64,000 nt of DNA from FEN-1219 sp963728995 (GTDB lineage Bacteria > Pseudomonadota > Gammaproteobacteria > Steroidobacterales > Rariloculaceae): NCBI GenBank assembly GCA_963728995.1, contig CAVSMD010000002.1:248001-312000 (forward strand), in the 5' to 3' direction. The position numbers were made by a program, and so were the translations under genes. Every line of letters begins with the position of its first letter. Position 1 is the stretch's first letter. Below are positions 19,196 through 29,140 of this stretch, one piece after another. The notes below the pieces were generated by a model. It saw only the letters and a list, made by a program, of their open reading frames with translations. It was not told the origin of the DNA and searched no databases.

Positions 19196-20452
19196 GTGCC
19201 GCTGGACAACAGCGCAGCATGAGCCTACGCGATGACTTCGCAGCACTGCGCGCGGACTTCCCCGCGCTCCACCAGCTCGTGCACGGCAAGCCGCTCGCCT
19301 ACCTCGACAACGCCGCCTCGAGCCAGGCACCCAATGCCGTGCACGAAGCGACGGCGCTGCAGGCACGCCTGAATCACTCGAACGTTCATCGCGGCGTCCA
19401 CGCACTCAGCGAGCGCTCCACGGCGGCCTTCGAGGGCGCGCGAGAGAAGGTTCGGCGGTACATCAACGCTGCCTCGACGGACGAAGTGATCTTCACGCGC
19501 GGCACGACGGAGTCCATCAACCTGGTCGCCGCAAGCTTCGGCGGGCATGCGTTGCGAGCCGGCGACGAGGTGCTGATCACGGCGATGGAGCACCACTCCA
19601 ACATCGTCCCCTGGCAGCTGATCTGCGAGCGAACGGGAGCGCGGCTCGTCGTCGCACCGATACACGACGACGGCAGCCTCGACGTCGCAGGATTCGAGTC
19701 GCTGCTCTCGGAGCGGACGCGCATCGTGGCGATCACTCATGTCTCGAATGCGCTCGGCACCGTGAACCCAATCGCGGCGCTGACCGCGGCGAGCCGAGGC
19801 GTCGGCGCCACCGTGCTCGTGGACGGCGCGCAAGCCGTGCCGCATCTGCGCGTCGACGTCCGGGCGCTCGATTGCGACTTCTATGCCTTTTCGGGCCACA
19901 AGATGTTCGGCCCGACCGGCGTCGGCGTGCTGTACGGGAAACGCGCCTTGCTCGCGTCGATGCCGCCGTACCAGGGCGGCGGCGACATGATCTTGACCGT
20001 GACCTTCGAGCGCAGCACTTACAACGCCCTGCCGTACAAGTTCGAGGCCGGCACGCCCAACGTTACGGGCGTCGTCGGGCTCGGTGCGGCCATCGACTAT
20101 CTCGAGCACATTGACTTCGCGGCCGTTGCGGCGCACGAGCACGCGCTGCTCGACTATGCCACAGCACGCCTCACGGCCGAGATCAAGGGGGCGCGCGTCA
20201 TCGGCACGGCGCAACCCAAGGCCGGCGTCCTGTCGTTCGTGATCGACGGCATTCATCCGCACGACCTCGGGACGATCGTCGATCGCGAGGGAGTCGCGAT
20301 TCGAACCGGCCATCATTGCGCGATGCCGATCATGGAGCGATTCGGCGTAGCCTGCGACCGCACGCGCTTCCTTCGCCTTCTACAACAACCGCGCCGACGC
20401 GGACCGATTGATCGCCGGGCTGCAGCGCGCGGTGGAGATCTTCCGTGGATGA
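19192..20452 (+). CDS. sufS: Cysteine desulfurase SufS, frameshifted near the C-terminus
   Basis: PLP-dependent enzyme that takes sulfur from cysteine for SufBCD. The PLP lysine is K237 in FSGHKMFGPTG; the active cysteine is C376 in RTGHHCAMP. After IMERFGVA the frame moves by one base near 20352. The restored reading TARASFAFYNNRADADRLIAGL is the standard SufS ending and reaches a TGA at 20450-20452. The span of 1261 nt means one extra base, most likely a sequence error. A second ATG nine codons in is an alternative start. Restored length about 419 residues. Confidence 0.94.
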
Positions 20453-20897
20453 CCTCCAAGAGCTGTATCGCCAGGTGATCCTGGATCACAACCGCAATCC
20501 GCGTAACTTCGGTGAGATCGATGATGCGACGCGCGTCATTTCGGCCACCAATCCGCTGTGCGGCGACAAGCTGACGTTGTACGTCAAGCTCGGCGACGGC
20601 GTCGTCCAGGACATCAGATTCAAAGGCACCGGCTGCGCGATTTCGGTGGCGTCCTCCTCGTTGATGACGGAGCGCGTGAAGGGCACCGCCGTGCCGGCCG
20701 CGCTGCAGCTGTTCGATCAGGTCCACGATCTGCTCACGGGCGCTCACGACCATGCGCCTGCAGCTGATCTCGACAAGCTCGCGGCCCTGGGAGGCGTGCG
20801 CGAATATCCGTCGCGGGTGAAATGCGCAAGCCTCGCGTGGCATGCGCTGAAGGCTGCCGTGGCCGACGACGGCACGGGAAGCGTGACGACCGAGTAG
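20445..20897 (+). CDS. sufU: Fe-S scaffold / sulfur acceptor SufU
   Basis: 150 residues. IscU-like protein of the SufU branch. Conserved cysteines are C39 (NPLCGDKL), C64 (GTGCAISVASSS) and C127 (VKCASLAWHAL), with D41 between. In Bacillus SufU is a zinc protein that accepts sulfur from SufS; the same role is inferred here from the adjacent sufS. The GTG start lies inside the end of sufS (eight-base overlap). Confidence 0.93.
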   Translation: MDDLQELYRQVILDHNRNPRNFGEIDDATRVISATNPLCGDKLTLYVKLGDGVVQDIRFKGTGCAISVASSSLMTERVKGTAVPAALQLFDQVHDLLTGAHDHAPAADLDKLAALGGVREYPSRVKCASLAWHALKAAVADDGTGSVTTE

Positions 20898-20901
20898 CAC
20901 C

Positions 20902-21453
20902 ATGTATCACTCGCACAACGAACCGGTGACGCTCGCGCGCGACTGCCCCGCCGTGCTGATTCCCGCGGGCGACAGCGTGACGTTGCCCGAAGGAACGACG
21001 GGGTTTCTGACTCAGGCGCTCGGTGGCAGCTTCACGATCTATATCGAAGGCAATCTCTTTCGCATCGCCGGGGGCGATGGCGATGCCATCGGCAAGCCGC
21101 CGCTCACGGCCCCCGATCTGCCGGACGACGCGACCGAGGCCGAGCTCGAGAACGCCGTGTGGCAACAGCTGCGCACGTGCTACGACCCCGAGATACCGAT
21201 CAACATCGTCGAGCTCGGGCTCGTCTACGAATGCAAGGTGGAGCGAGTGGCGTCCGGCGGCCGCGCCGTCAAGATCAAGATGACGCTCACGGCTCCGGGC
21301 TGCGGGATGGGCGACATTCTGGCGCAGGACGTGCGCGAGAAAGTCGAGCTGATTCCGACCGTGGAGCGCGCCGATGTCGAGGTCGTGTTCGAGCCGCCGT
21401 GGAACCGGTCGATGATGTCGGAGGAGGCCCGGCTCGAAGCTGGCTTGTTCTGA
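20902..21453 (+). CDS. sufT: SufT-like Fe-S maturation protein (DUF59)
   Basis: 183 residues. The N-terminal third carries LPEGTTGFLTQALGGSFTIYI, characteristic of SufT. The C-terminal DUF59/MIP18 domain (about 80-180) has YDPEIPINIVELGLVYE and LTAPGCGMGDILAQDVREKV with the conserved cysteine. SufT proteins help Fe-S maturation under high demand. It starts five bases after sufU and completes the operon R-B-C-D-S-U-T. Confidence 0.94.
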   Translation: MYHSHNEPVTLARDCPAVLIPAGDSVTLPEGTTGFLTQALGGSFTIYIEGNLFRIAGGDGDAIGKPPLTAPDLPDDATEAELENAVWQQLRTCYDPEIPINIVELGLVYECKVERVASGGRAVKIKMTLTAPGCGMGDILAQDVREKVELIPTVERADVEVVFEPPWNRSMMSEEARLEAGLF

Positions 21454-21468
21454 GGCACGGATACCTGC

Positions 21469-21966
21469 GTGAAACGCCTGATCTTGCTTCGGCATGCGAA
21501 ATCCAGTTGGTCCGACAGCAGCCTGGCCGACGCGGAGCGACCGCTGTCCGCGCGCGGCGAACGTGATGCTCCGCTCATGGGCGAGCGGCTCCGCGAGCGT
21601 GGCATGCAGCCCGACGTCATCATCGCGAGCCCTGCGTTCCGCACCCGACGCACCGCCAAGCTGATTGCGCGAACGCTCGCGTATCCCGAGAACGCAATCA
21701 AGCTCGATCCCGCCTTGTACTTGGCGGGATCCGCCACGATCCTCGGAGTGATTGCAACACAGGCGGGCCCCGCCGGCAGCGTGATCCTCGTTGGCCACAA
21801 CCCCGGACTCACGGAGCTCGTCAATCGGTTGTTACCGGACTTCAACCTCGACGATCTGCCCACGACGGGCGCGGTGGCCATCGATTTCGAGATCGAGCAC
21901 TGGACGAATCTGCTCGGTGCAACCCGGCGTCTCGCTTACTACGACTACCCGAAGAACAGCACGTAG
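21469..21966 (+). CDS. sixA: Histidine phosphatase SixA-like
   Basis: 165 residues. Histidine phosphatase (phosphoglycerate-mutase fold) with LILLRHAKSSW (catalytic H9 in an RHA variant), ASPAFRTRRTA and LVGHNPGLTEL (second histidine). SixA removes phosphate from phosphohistidine, including HPt domains and NPr. The GTG start is 15 bases after sufT, so it may be cotranscribed, although no functional link to Fe-S assembly is known to me. Confidence 0.88.
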   Translation: MKRLILLRHAKSSWSDSSLADAERPLSARGERDAPLMGERLRERGMQPDVIIASPAFRTRRTAKLIARTLAYPENAIKLDPALYLAGSATILGVIATQAGPAGSVILVGHNPGLTELVNRLLPDFNLDDLPTTGAVAIDFEIEHWTNLLGATRRLAYYDYPKNST

Positions 21967-21992
21967 GTTGCCGCGAGATCGGGCTAGCAGGC

Positions 21993-22394
21993 CTAACCGC
22001 GCTGGCGTGCGCGCAGCAGCAAACGGCGAGTTCGCTTGTCGGGCCGACCCGCGGTCGGCGGCGCGAGCACCGGGCGCAACGCACGTTGCTCGGCCGCGAG
22101 GCGCCGGCGCTCCATCGATTCCGCTGTTTCCTCATAGGTAGCGGCCGCCTCCGGCGCCGGCCCGCGCCGCCGGGGAATCGCCACGATTTGCACGTCCCGC
22201 TCGACGGCCCCGGGCGGCTCGATCGCCACGGCATCCCCGACCTTCACGGCGTGCGCGGGCTTCACGCGTTGCGTGTTCAACCGGACGTGGCCGCCACGCA
22301 CCGCCTCGGCAGCCGCGCTACGCGTTTTGAAGAACCGTGCGCACCAGAGCCATCGGTCGATCCGCAGGCGCTCGGCCGCCTCCTGGTCCGTCAT
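21993..22394 (-). CDS. hslR: Heat-shock ribosome-associated protein Hsp15
   Basis: 133 residues. S4 RNA-binding domain at the N-terminus (RLRIDRWLWCARFFKTRSAAAEAVRGGHVRLN). A basic C-terminal extension ends in PDKRTRRLLLRARQRG. E. coli Hsp15 (HslR) binds 50S subunits that carry peptidyl-tRNA and recycles them. It starts three bases after the sppA stop on the same strand. Confidence 0.9.
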   Translation of the reverse strand: MTDQEAAERLRIDRWLWCARFFKTRSAAAEAVRGGHVRLNTQRVKPAHAVKVGDAVAIEPPGAVERDVQIVAIPRRRGPAPEAAATYEETAESMERRRLAAEQRALRPVLAPPTAGRPDKRTRRLLLRARQRG

Positions 22395-22397
22395 GGC

Positions 22398-24260
22398 TCA
22401 ATGGACGTCGCAGAAGCAATACGCATAAACGCCGCGTGGATCGTTGAGGCGTGCGACGAACTCGAGCGGCTCGAGCGTCGACTCCACGACCTGCGCCACG
22501 GTGGCGGACCAGCGCGGTAGACCGATCATCTTGTCGACCACAGGCAGCGCTTCGGCGCCGACGGACAGCGCGAGACGCTCCGCAAAGGTGAGATCGGGCT
22601 CCACGTACTCGACGCTGTAGCGTCCGTCCTCGAGTTTCGCGAGCGCGGCGGTCGCCTTCAGCGCATCGTCGAAGGTCCCCAGATGATCGACGAGGCCGCG
22701 CTCGATCGCGTCGCTGCCGATCCAGACTCGCCCCTGAGCCACCGCCTCGATTTGCTCGACCGAGCGACCGCGATGCTCCGCAACCTGGCTGACGAAATCC
22801 GCGTAGGTCCTGTTGGTCGATTCGCGAATCAACCCCTTCACGGCATCGCCCATGGGCCGCATCGCGTCCAAGGCGTCCGACAGCTGCGTGGTGCCGAGCC
22901 CATCCACGTGCACGCCGAGCGCCTCGAGCGTCCGCGGAAACGTCGCGACCGTTGGCGCCGACGCCGATCGAGCCCGTGAGCGTGGTGGGACTCGCCCAGA
23001 TCTCGTTCGCGGCCATGGATATCCAGTAGCCGCCCGACGCCGCCACGCTGCCCATCGACACGACCAGAGGCCGGCCCGAGTTCTTGAACAGCTCCAGCTC
23101 GCGCAGGATCACGTCGGAGGCGAACGCGCTGCCCCCGCCGGAGTCCACACGCAGGACGAGGGCCTTGACGGACCCGTCCACACGCACCCTGTGGATCTGC
23201 TCCGCCAGCGAATCCCCCCGATGCTGCCCGGGGGCTGCCGGCCGTCGAGAATCGTCCCCGCAGCGACGATGACCGCGATCTTGTCCCCGCGGGCCGTCGA
23301 TGGCTTGGCGAGATTCAACGATCTGACGTAGTCGTCGAGGCCGATCGACGTGTATTGATCCCGCTGTTTTGCCTTCGCGTCGTCTTCGCCGACCGCGGCG
23401 CGAATGCGCTCACGCATGCCGTCGCGGGTCAGGAGCTCGTCGACCAAACCGTAGTCGACCGCGAGCTGCGCCGTGTCGCCGCCGGCGCCCGCGAGCAGGG
23501 TCACGATGTCGTCGGCATAGCGCTGCAAAGCCGGCGCCGCGAGCTTCCTGGCCGCCGTGACATCGCTCTGATAGGCGTTCCACAGGCCATCGAGATACAC
23601 ACGGCTCGCTTCCTGATCTTGCGGCGACATGCTGTCCCGCGTGATGGGCTCCACGAACGATTTGTATTCCCCCACGGTCCACACGTGGTAGTCGATGTAG
23701 AGCTTGTCGAGCGCGGATTTGTAGTACGGCAGATAGCGGCTGTAGCCATCGATCAGCACCAGACCCATAGGATGCATGTAGATCCGATCGGCCTGCGCGG
23801 CCAGGTAGTACTGATCGCGCGTGAAGCCGTCGCCGATCGCGATGATGGTCTTGCCGCTCTCGCGAAAGTGCGCGAGCTCCGCCGCGATCTCCTGCAGCTT
23901 GCTCAAGCCCGTGTTGCTCATGCCGTCGAGCTTCAGCACCACGGCTTTGATGCGATCGTCGTCGCGCGCGGCGCGAAGCGCATCGATGACGTCTCGCACC
24001 AGCGTTTCCTGCATCGGCGTGCCGCGCGCTCGCGCGATCGCACGCGTCAACGGATCCCCGGACAGTTGGTCGACGAGGCCGCCTTTCGGCGCGATCACGA
24101 GGGCCGCTGCGCTCGGCACGGGCACGCGCTCGCCCAGCGCGGCAACGAGCAACACCAGGAAGATGCCGAGCAGGAATAACAAATGCAGAACCTTGCGCAG
24201 CTGATCCAAGCCGCGCCAGAACGCCTTCGCGACGCGTATCGGCCATGGGCGAGTGTCCAT
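22398..24260 (-). CDS. sppA: Signal peptide peptidase SppA (long form), two frameshifts
   Basis: Membrane-anchored serine protease of about 620 residues, the double-domain form. A single transmembrane helix (about 24-43) precedes the first S49 domain, which holds the general-base lysine (K200 in VGEYKSFVEP). The frame breaks after PPGSIGG near 23218 in a run of six G, where a seventh would restore DSLAEQIHRVRV. It breaks again after TGSIGVGA near 22945, where one base too many precedes TVATFPRTLEALG. The nucleophile region SMGSVAASGGYW lies between. The two breaks cancel over the 1863-nt span. Probably sequence errors. Confidence 0.9.
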
Positions 24261-24284
24261 ACGTCCGCCTCCTCGAATCGATCA

Positions 24285-25544
24285 TCAATGTATGAGCATT
24301 AAAGACAAACCGGGCCAAAATGCAATGATGATGACCGCCAGCAGCGACACCAGCAGGAACGGCTGCGTGGCCCAGTAGATCTCGGTGATGTCCTTTTCGA
24401 AGCGATGGCTCGCGATGAACAGGTTCAATCCGACCGGCGGCGTCAGGTAGCCGAGCTCCATGGCCGCGAGAAAGACGATGCCCAGGTGAATCGGGTGAAT
24501 GCCGTATTGCGAGGCCACGGGCAGCAGCAGCGGGACGATCAGGACCGTCGCCGAGAAGATGTCGAGGATCGCGCCGAGCACGAGGAGAAACGCGAGCAAC
24601 ACGAGCAGGAACGTGTTCGGTCCGCGAACGTACTCGCTGACGAACGCGAACAAGCGTTGCGGCACGCCTGCGTCGATCATGTAGTTCGTCGAGGCGAGCG
24701 AGACGCCGAGAATCACCAGAATCGCACCGACGAGCACCGTCGACTCGCGCATGATCCGCGGCAGGTCCCGCCAGGATACTTCGCGCAGGATCACGAGCTC
24801 GACGACGGCGACGTACAGGGCCGTGACGGCCGCTGCCTCGGAAACGGCGAAATAGCCACTGTAGATTCCGCCGAGCACGACGAATGGCAGCGGCAAATCC
24901 CAGCGTGCCTCACGAATCGCGGCCCACGCGGCCGCCAGCGATCGCTCCGCGGCCGGACGCCTGACGTGGCGATTTCGCCAGAAGCTATACGCCGACAGCA
25001 GCACGATCATGAGGATCCCGGGCAACACTCCTGCGATGAACAGCTCGTCGATCGGCGCCTGCGCCACGACGCCATACAGGATCAGCGGCAGCGAGGGCGC
25101 GAACAGCAGCCCGAGGCTGCCGGAGGCGGTGATCAAGCCCAGGTTGAACCGCTCGTCGTAGCCCGCCTCGCTCAGCGCCGGCAACAGCAATGCCCCGAGC
25201 GCAATGATCGTGATACCGGAAGCTCCCGTGAACGCCGTGAACAGCGCGCACGCGGCGAGCGAGATCATCGCGAGTCCGCCGGGCAACCACCCGAGCAGCG
25301 CTTGAGTGAGCCGTACGAGACGATGCGGGGCCTGCCCGGCGCTCAACAAGAAGCCCGCGAACGTGAACAGCGGGATCGCCACGAGCACGGGCGTCTCGGA
25401 CAGACCGAAGAACTCGATCGCGACGACCGACAAGTCGACACCTTCGCGATGGAACCCGAGCATCGCGCTCGTGCCGATCACCGTGAACAACGGGGCGCCG
25501 AGCAAGGTCAGCAGGAGCAGAAGCGCGGCGGCCACGAATCCCAT
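24285..25544 (-). CDS. dctM: TRAP transporter large permease, DctM type
   Basis: About 419 residues with some eleven to twelve hydrophobic helices from residue 3 to the C-terminus. Typical DctM blocks are GAPLFTVIGTSAMLG, LFTAFTGASGITIIALG, FAPSLPLILYGVVAQ and GYLTPPVGLNLFIAS. The large subunit carries the solute and sodium. Substrate class cannot be read from the sequence, but neighbours are dctQ, dctP and tatT. Its ATG overlaps the dctQ TAA. Confidence 0.93.
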   Translation of the reverse strand: MGFVAAALLLLLTLLGAPLFTVIGTSAMLGFHREGVDLSVVAIEFFGLSETPVLVAIPLFTFAGFLLSAGQAPHRLVRLTQALLGWLPGGLAMISLAACALFTAFTGASGITIIALGALLLPALSEAGYDERFNLGLITASGSLGLLFAPSLPLILYGVVAQAPIDELFIAGVLPGILMIVLLSAYSFWRNRHVRRPAAERSLAAAWAAIREARWDLPLPFVVLGGIYSGYFAVSEAAAVTALYVAVVELVILREVSWRDLPRIMRESTVLVGAILVILGVSLASTNYMIDAGVPQRLFAFVSEYVRGPNTFLLVLLAFLLVLGAILDIFSATVLIVPLLLPVASQYGIHPIHLGIVFLAAMELGYLTPPVGLNLFIASHRFEKDITEIYWATQPFLLVSLLAVIIIAFWPGLSLMLIH

Positions 25545-26059
25545 TACGCCCCTTTTGCGCCGGGGTGTCGGCGCAACACACGCCGGCCCGCGCGTATGAG
25601 GAACTGCCAGGCGATGAGGGCCAATACGATCGGCATCGGCGCTTGCAGCCACCAGGCGGGCACGCCGCTCAGCAATGTGTCGCCGAATTCGCGGGAGTCC
25701 CATACGAACGAGATCGCGTACCGCGCGAGCACGGCACTGACGATGGCCGCGAACAGGTCCGCGCAGACGCCGGCGACGATCTGAAGGCGGTGGGGCAACC
25801 ACCGCGTGACGGCGCCCATCGTGATATGCCGCCCGTCACGGCTCGCCGCGAGCGCGCCGAGCAGGGCCAGCCAGAGCACGGCGAGCCGAATCAGGCCGTC
25901 GCTCCACGTAAGGCCGATCGAAAGAAGGTTACGCAGGACGATCTGCGCCGTCGCGAACAGCACGAGGCCGCCCAGCAGCACGACGATGAGCCCGGTCTCG
26001 ATGGCGCGTCCGACGGTCGCTACGCGCGCCCACCAGGAATGCCCGGACCCGTGGCTCAA
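25544..26059 (-). CDS. dctQ: TRAP transporter small permease, DctQ type
   Basis: 171 residues with four hydrophobic helices (about 20-42, 55-77, 95-117, 137-158). LTWSDGLIRLAVLWLALLGALAASRDGRHITMG fits the DctQ signature (W-x-DE/DG-..-R-x-x-x-x-W ... R-x-x-x-H). It partners DctM in the inner membrane. It sits between dctP and dctM with six-base and overlapping junctions. Confidence 0.9.
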   Translation of the reverse strand: MSHGSGHSWWARVATVGRAIETGLIVVLLGGLVLFATAQIVLRNLLSIGLTWSDGLIRLAVLWLALLGALAASRDGRHITMGAVTRWLPHRLQIVAGVCADLFAAIVSAVLARYAISFVWDSREFGDTLLSGVPAWWLQAPMPIVLALIAWQFLIRAGRRVLRRHPGAKGA

Positions 26060-26065
26060 GCGCCC

Positions 26066-27098
26066 TCAGTGTGCCTGATCGGGATGGGTACGCCGGTAGT
26101 CGGCGAGAATCATCAGCAGCTCGTCGAACAACGCCGCATCGATGTCGGGCCGATCGCGCAGCTTCGGATGTAGGCCCTCGATGGTCCGCCGCCAAGCGTC
26201 GACATCCTTGTCGTTCACCGTCACCGTCTGCAGGCCGGACTTCGCCAACACTTCGGTCGCCTGCCGGTTGTCGGCCCGCGCGTCGCGATCGAGCTGCCCC
26301 ATGTAACGGCTCATGACCTCACGAACGATCTTCTGATCATCGGGGGTCAGTGCGTAGAACGCGGTCTTCTCGATCGCGAATATCCCCATCGAGTACGAGA
26401 TCGGCAGCGCCGTGATGTATTTGACCTTCGTGTGCCACTGGAGCACGAGCGCCGCGACCGGCGACGCGAACGCTATCTCGATCAGGCCCGTCTGCAAGCC
26501 CCGTCAGCACGTCCGTCACCGGCAGCACGACCGGGGAAAGCCCCATCGTCTCCATCGCAAGGAAGCTGATGTCGTCGCCCTCGGGCACCCAGACCTTCTT
26601 GCGCCGCATCTCGTCGACGCTGTGGATGGGCTCGTTCGACAACAGGTTCGCAAAGCCGCCCTCGATGAAGCCGAAGCTCACGAAGCCCGCCTGCTCGAGC
26701 CCCGCCGCGAGCTTCGGGTCGAGCTTGGCGCGGACCGCATCGATCTCATCGAGCGAGCGGAACAACAGCGGAATCCCATACAGATTCAATCCGTTATAGC
26801 GCTCGCCCAGACCGCCCGCCGTGAACGCGCCGCCCTGGAGCTGACCCACGCGAATCTTGCGCAGCACCTGCGCATCGTTTCCCATGACGCCGCCGGGATA
26901 GAACTTGATGGTGACGCGACCACCGGTGCGCATCCGGATCTCGTCGGCACCGGCACGCATCTGCATCATCCAGTGCGAGCCATCGGGCGCGACGCTCGCG
27001 ATCTTGATGTCTGCGGCGCTGGCGCCGCCCAGCAGCAGCACCGACAGGAGGAGTGCCGACAGGCGTCGACCGAGCCGCGCGACTCTGCCCTCACGCAT
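26066..27098 (-). CDS. dctP: TRAP periplasmic substrate-binding protein, DctP type, frameshifted
   Basis: Signal peptide (about 10-28, ending GGASA), then the DctP fold: IKIASVAPDGSHWMMQM, GRVTIKFYPGGVMGND, a long helix ERYNGLNLYGIPLLF, and MRRKKVWVPEGDDI. After PVVLPVTDVLTGL the frame shifts by one base near 26498; the restored reading is QTGLIEIAFASPVAAL. The span of 1033 nt equals one surplus base. The dctP-TatT pairing is known from TRAP systems studied in Treponema (TatT/TatP), where the lipoprotein may handle hydrophobic ligands. Substrate unknown. Confidence 0.9.
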
Positions 27099-27958
27099 CA
27101 GAAGTACTCCTTCGAGGTCGCCAGCAACTTCTGCGCTTCCTGCTTGGCCAAGACATTGAACAACGTGAATCCCGGTGCTTCTACCGGTGCATTCAGCACG
27201 TCCGTGAGCAACCGGTCGTGCAGCTCCTGATCGAACACCAGGCGTGCATAACGGCGCGCGTATTCTACCTTGATCGACAGATCGCGACCCTCCGACAGCT
27301 CGATGGCTCGCTCGAAATGCTTGCGTGCCACCTCCGGCTTGCCGCCCAGAGCCGGCGGACGCACGGCATTCAGAATACCGAGATAGCCATGGACGGCGCC
27401 ATGCTCGTACGTCTCATCGAGCTCGAGCACGCGCTCGAGCACCGCCTCCACCCATGGCAGCTCGGCCACTGCGCTCCAGTCCTCGCTGGTCGCATCGAGA
27501 TTTGCGAGCCAGCTGACGGCATACGAATACAGAGGGCCGATGTTCTTGCGGTCGACGTCCTTCAGCTCGGCTACCAGCCGATCGTAGTCGATCGTCTGCC
27601 ACCGGCACGCCGGCTCGTGAACGAGACAGATCGCCTTTTGCCCGTAGCGTCGCGCTTTGCCCGTCAACACGATCGCGCGCTCGGGGGTCGCAAACCGCGA
27701 TCCATACAGCGCGAACAGCTGCGCGCCTGCGGACAACAACGCAGGGCTATCCGGCTTCTTCGAAATCAGCCCATCGAGCAATAGCAGATAGGCCGGTATG
27801 CCGCTCCTGACGAGCTCCGGGTCGTTCTGATTGAGGATGCCGGCAGATAGCGTGCTGGCGGCTCGGGAGCCGAGATTGGCGCACCCTCCGAGCACCGCCA
27901 CGGCAGCCGCGACGACCGCCACACCGCGAACCAGCGCGAAGAGCCGCGAGGTCGACAC
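27098..27958 (-). CDS. tatT: TatT-family TRAP-associated lipoprotein
   Basis: About 286 residues from GTG at 27958. A lipoprotein signal with VLGGC is followed by a helical, TPR-like body. Family features include LLLDGLISKKPDSPALLSAGAQLFALYGSRF, RAIVLTGKARRYG and HGAVHGYLGILNAVRPPALGG. In Treponema, TatT trimers bind the DctP-like TatP and have a hydrophobic pore. Its TGA overlaps the dctP ATG. It starts 11 bases after rplS, so transcription could continue from the ribosomal operon. Confidence 0.88.
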   Translation of the reverse strand: MSTSRLFALVRGVAVVAAAVAVLGGCANLGSRAASTLSAGILNQNDPELVRSGIPAYLLLLDGLISKKPDSPALLSAGAQLFALYGSRFATPERAIVLTGKARRYGQKAICLVHEPACRWQTIDYDRLVAELKDVDRKNIGPLYSYAVSWLANLDATSEDWSAVAELPWVEAVLERVLELDETYEHGAVHGYLGILNAVRPPALGGKPEVARKHFERAIELSEGRDLSIKVEYARRYARLVFDQELHDRLLTDVLNAPVEAPGFTLFNVLAKQEAQKLLATSKEYF

Positions 27959-27968
27959 TCGCTCCGTG

Positions 27969-28313
27969 TCAGACCTTCTCTTTGATGCGCGCAGCCTTGC
28001 CGCTGAGGTCCCGCAGGTAATACAGCTTGGCCCGGCGAACATCACCACGTCGTTTCACCTTGATCTCCGCGACTGCGGGACTGTGCGTCTGAAATACGCG
28101 TTCCACCCCTTCGCCGTGTGAGACCTTGCGCACCGTGAACGAGGAATTGAGCCCGCGATTTCGTTTCGCGATGACCACGCCCTCGTAGGCCTGGAGTCGC
28201 TCGCGATCACCTTCCGTCACGCGCACCTGGACCACGACCGTATCGCCCGGCGCAAAATCGGGAACGTCCTTCTTAAGCTGCTGTTGCTCGATTTCGTCAA
28301 TGACCCTGGACAT
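27969..28313 (-). CDS. rplS: Ribosomal protein L19
   Basis: 114 residues from ATG at 28313, preceded by an AGAGAGGG ribosome site; the longer reading to 28334 is unlikely. Conserved blocks: PDFAPGDTVVVQVRVTEGDRERLQAYEGVVIAKRNRG, SFTVRKVSHGEGVERVFQTHSP and RRAKLYYLRDLSGKAARIKEK. L19 lies at the 30S-50S interface. Last gene of rpsP-rimM-trmD-rplS. Confidence 0.97.
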   Translation of the reverse strand: MSRVIDEIEQQQLKKDVPDFAPGDTVVVQVRVTEGDRERLQAYEGVVIAKRNRGLNSSFTVRKVSHGEGVERVFQTHSPAVAEIKVKRRGDVRRAKLYYLRDLSGKAARIKEKV

Positions 28314-28368
28314 GTTCGAACCCTCTCTAACCATTCCCGTTCAGCGTCCCGCTCGATGGCGCGATATT

Positions 28369-29133
28369 CTACGCAACTTCGTCGCCCGAATTCAGCCTCT
28401 TCCACTCCGCCTGGAACTCGTCGAGCAGCTCACGCTCCTCGCCGCTCAACGGGCGCTCCGCCAGCAGCCGCGGTCGTTTCAGCCAGGTCCGACCCAGGGA
28501 CTGCTGCAACCGCCAGCGGCGGATGGCCGCGTGGTCGCCGCCTAGCAGCACACCCGGGACAGCCATGCCGTCTACCGCCTCGGGCCGCGTGTACTGCGGA
28601 CAATCGAGCAATCCCGCGGTGTACGAGTCCTCCACGTGCGAGCTCTCGTCGCCCAACACGCCGGGCAGCAGACGCGCCACGGCGTCGATCACGACGGCCG
28701 CGGCCAACTCGCCGCCGCTCAGCACGAAGTCGCCCAGCGCCACCTCCGTCGGCACCTCGGCGAGAAGTCGCTCGTCGACGCCTTCGTAACGCCCCGACAC
28801 GAGCAACAGGCCCGGCGCCGCCGCCAGCTCGCGCGCCAATGCCTGGTCGAAGGGCCTGCCTTGCGCCGTCAGGACGAGCTCCCGCACGCCCACCGGCAAC
28901 CGGCCCCGCATCGCCCGAATCGCGTCGCGCATGGGCTCGTACTTCAACACCATGCCCGGGCCGCCGCCGTAGGGCCGATCGTCGACCGTCCGATGCCGGT
29001 CGGTGGCGAACTGCCGCGGCGAGATCTGTTCCAGCGCGAGCAGCCCGCGCTCGTGCGCACGACCGACGACGCCGTAGCGCACGACCGGCTCCACGAGCTC
29101 CGAGAACAGCGAAACTACTCCGATCCGGTACAT
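28369..29133 (-). CDS. trmD: tRNA (guanine-37-N1)-methyltransferase
   Basis: 254 residues. SPOUT-class enzyme that makes m1G37 in tRNAs for Leu, Pro and Arg and prevents +1 frameshifting. It starts MYRIGVVSLFSELVEP. RPYGGGPGMVLKYEPM, LLLVSGRYEGVDER, GDFVLSGGELAA and SYTAGLLDCPQYTRPE form the knotted SAM site and the tRNA-binding part. Confidence 0.97.
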   Translation of the reverse strand: MYRIGVVSLFSELVEPVVRYGVVGRAHERGLLALEQISPRQFATDRHRTVDDRPYGGGPGMVLKYEPMRDAIRAMRGRLPVGVRELVLTAQGRPFDQALARELAAAPGLLLVSGRYEGVDERLLAEVPTEVALGDFVLSGGELAAAVVIDAVARLLPGVLGDESSHVEDSYTAGLLDCPQYTRPEAVDGMAVPGVLLGGDHAAIRRWRLQQSLGRTWLKRPRLLAERPLSGEERELLDEFQAEWKRLNSGDEVA

Positions 29134-29140
29134 CCCGCGC

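Noticed and set aside
24405..25784. 459-codon + strand ORF antisense to dctM
   Set aside because: Highly charged R/E/Q-rich product opposite a polytopic permease; a typical antisense artefact of hydrophobic coding sequence.
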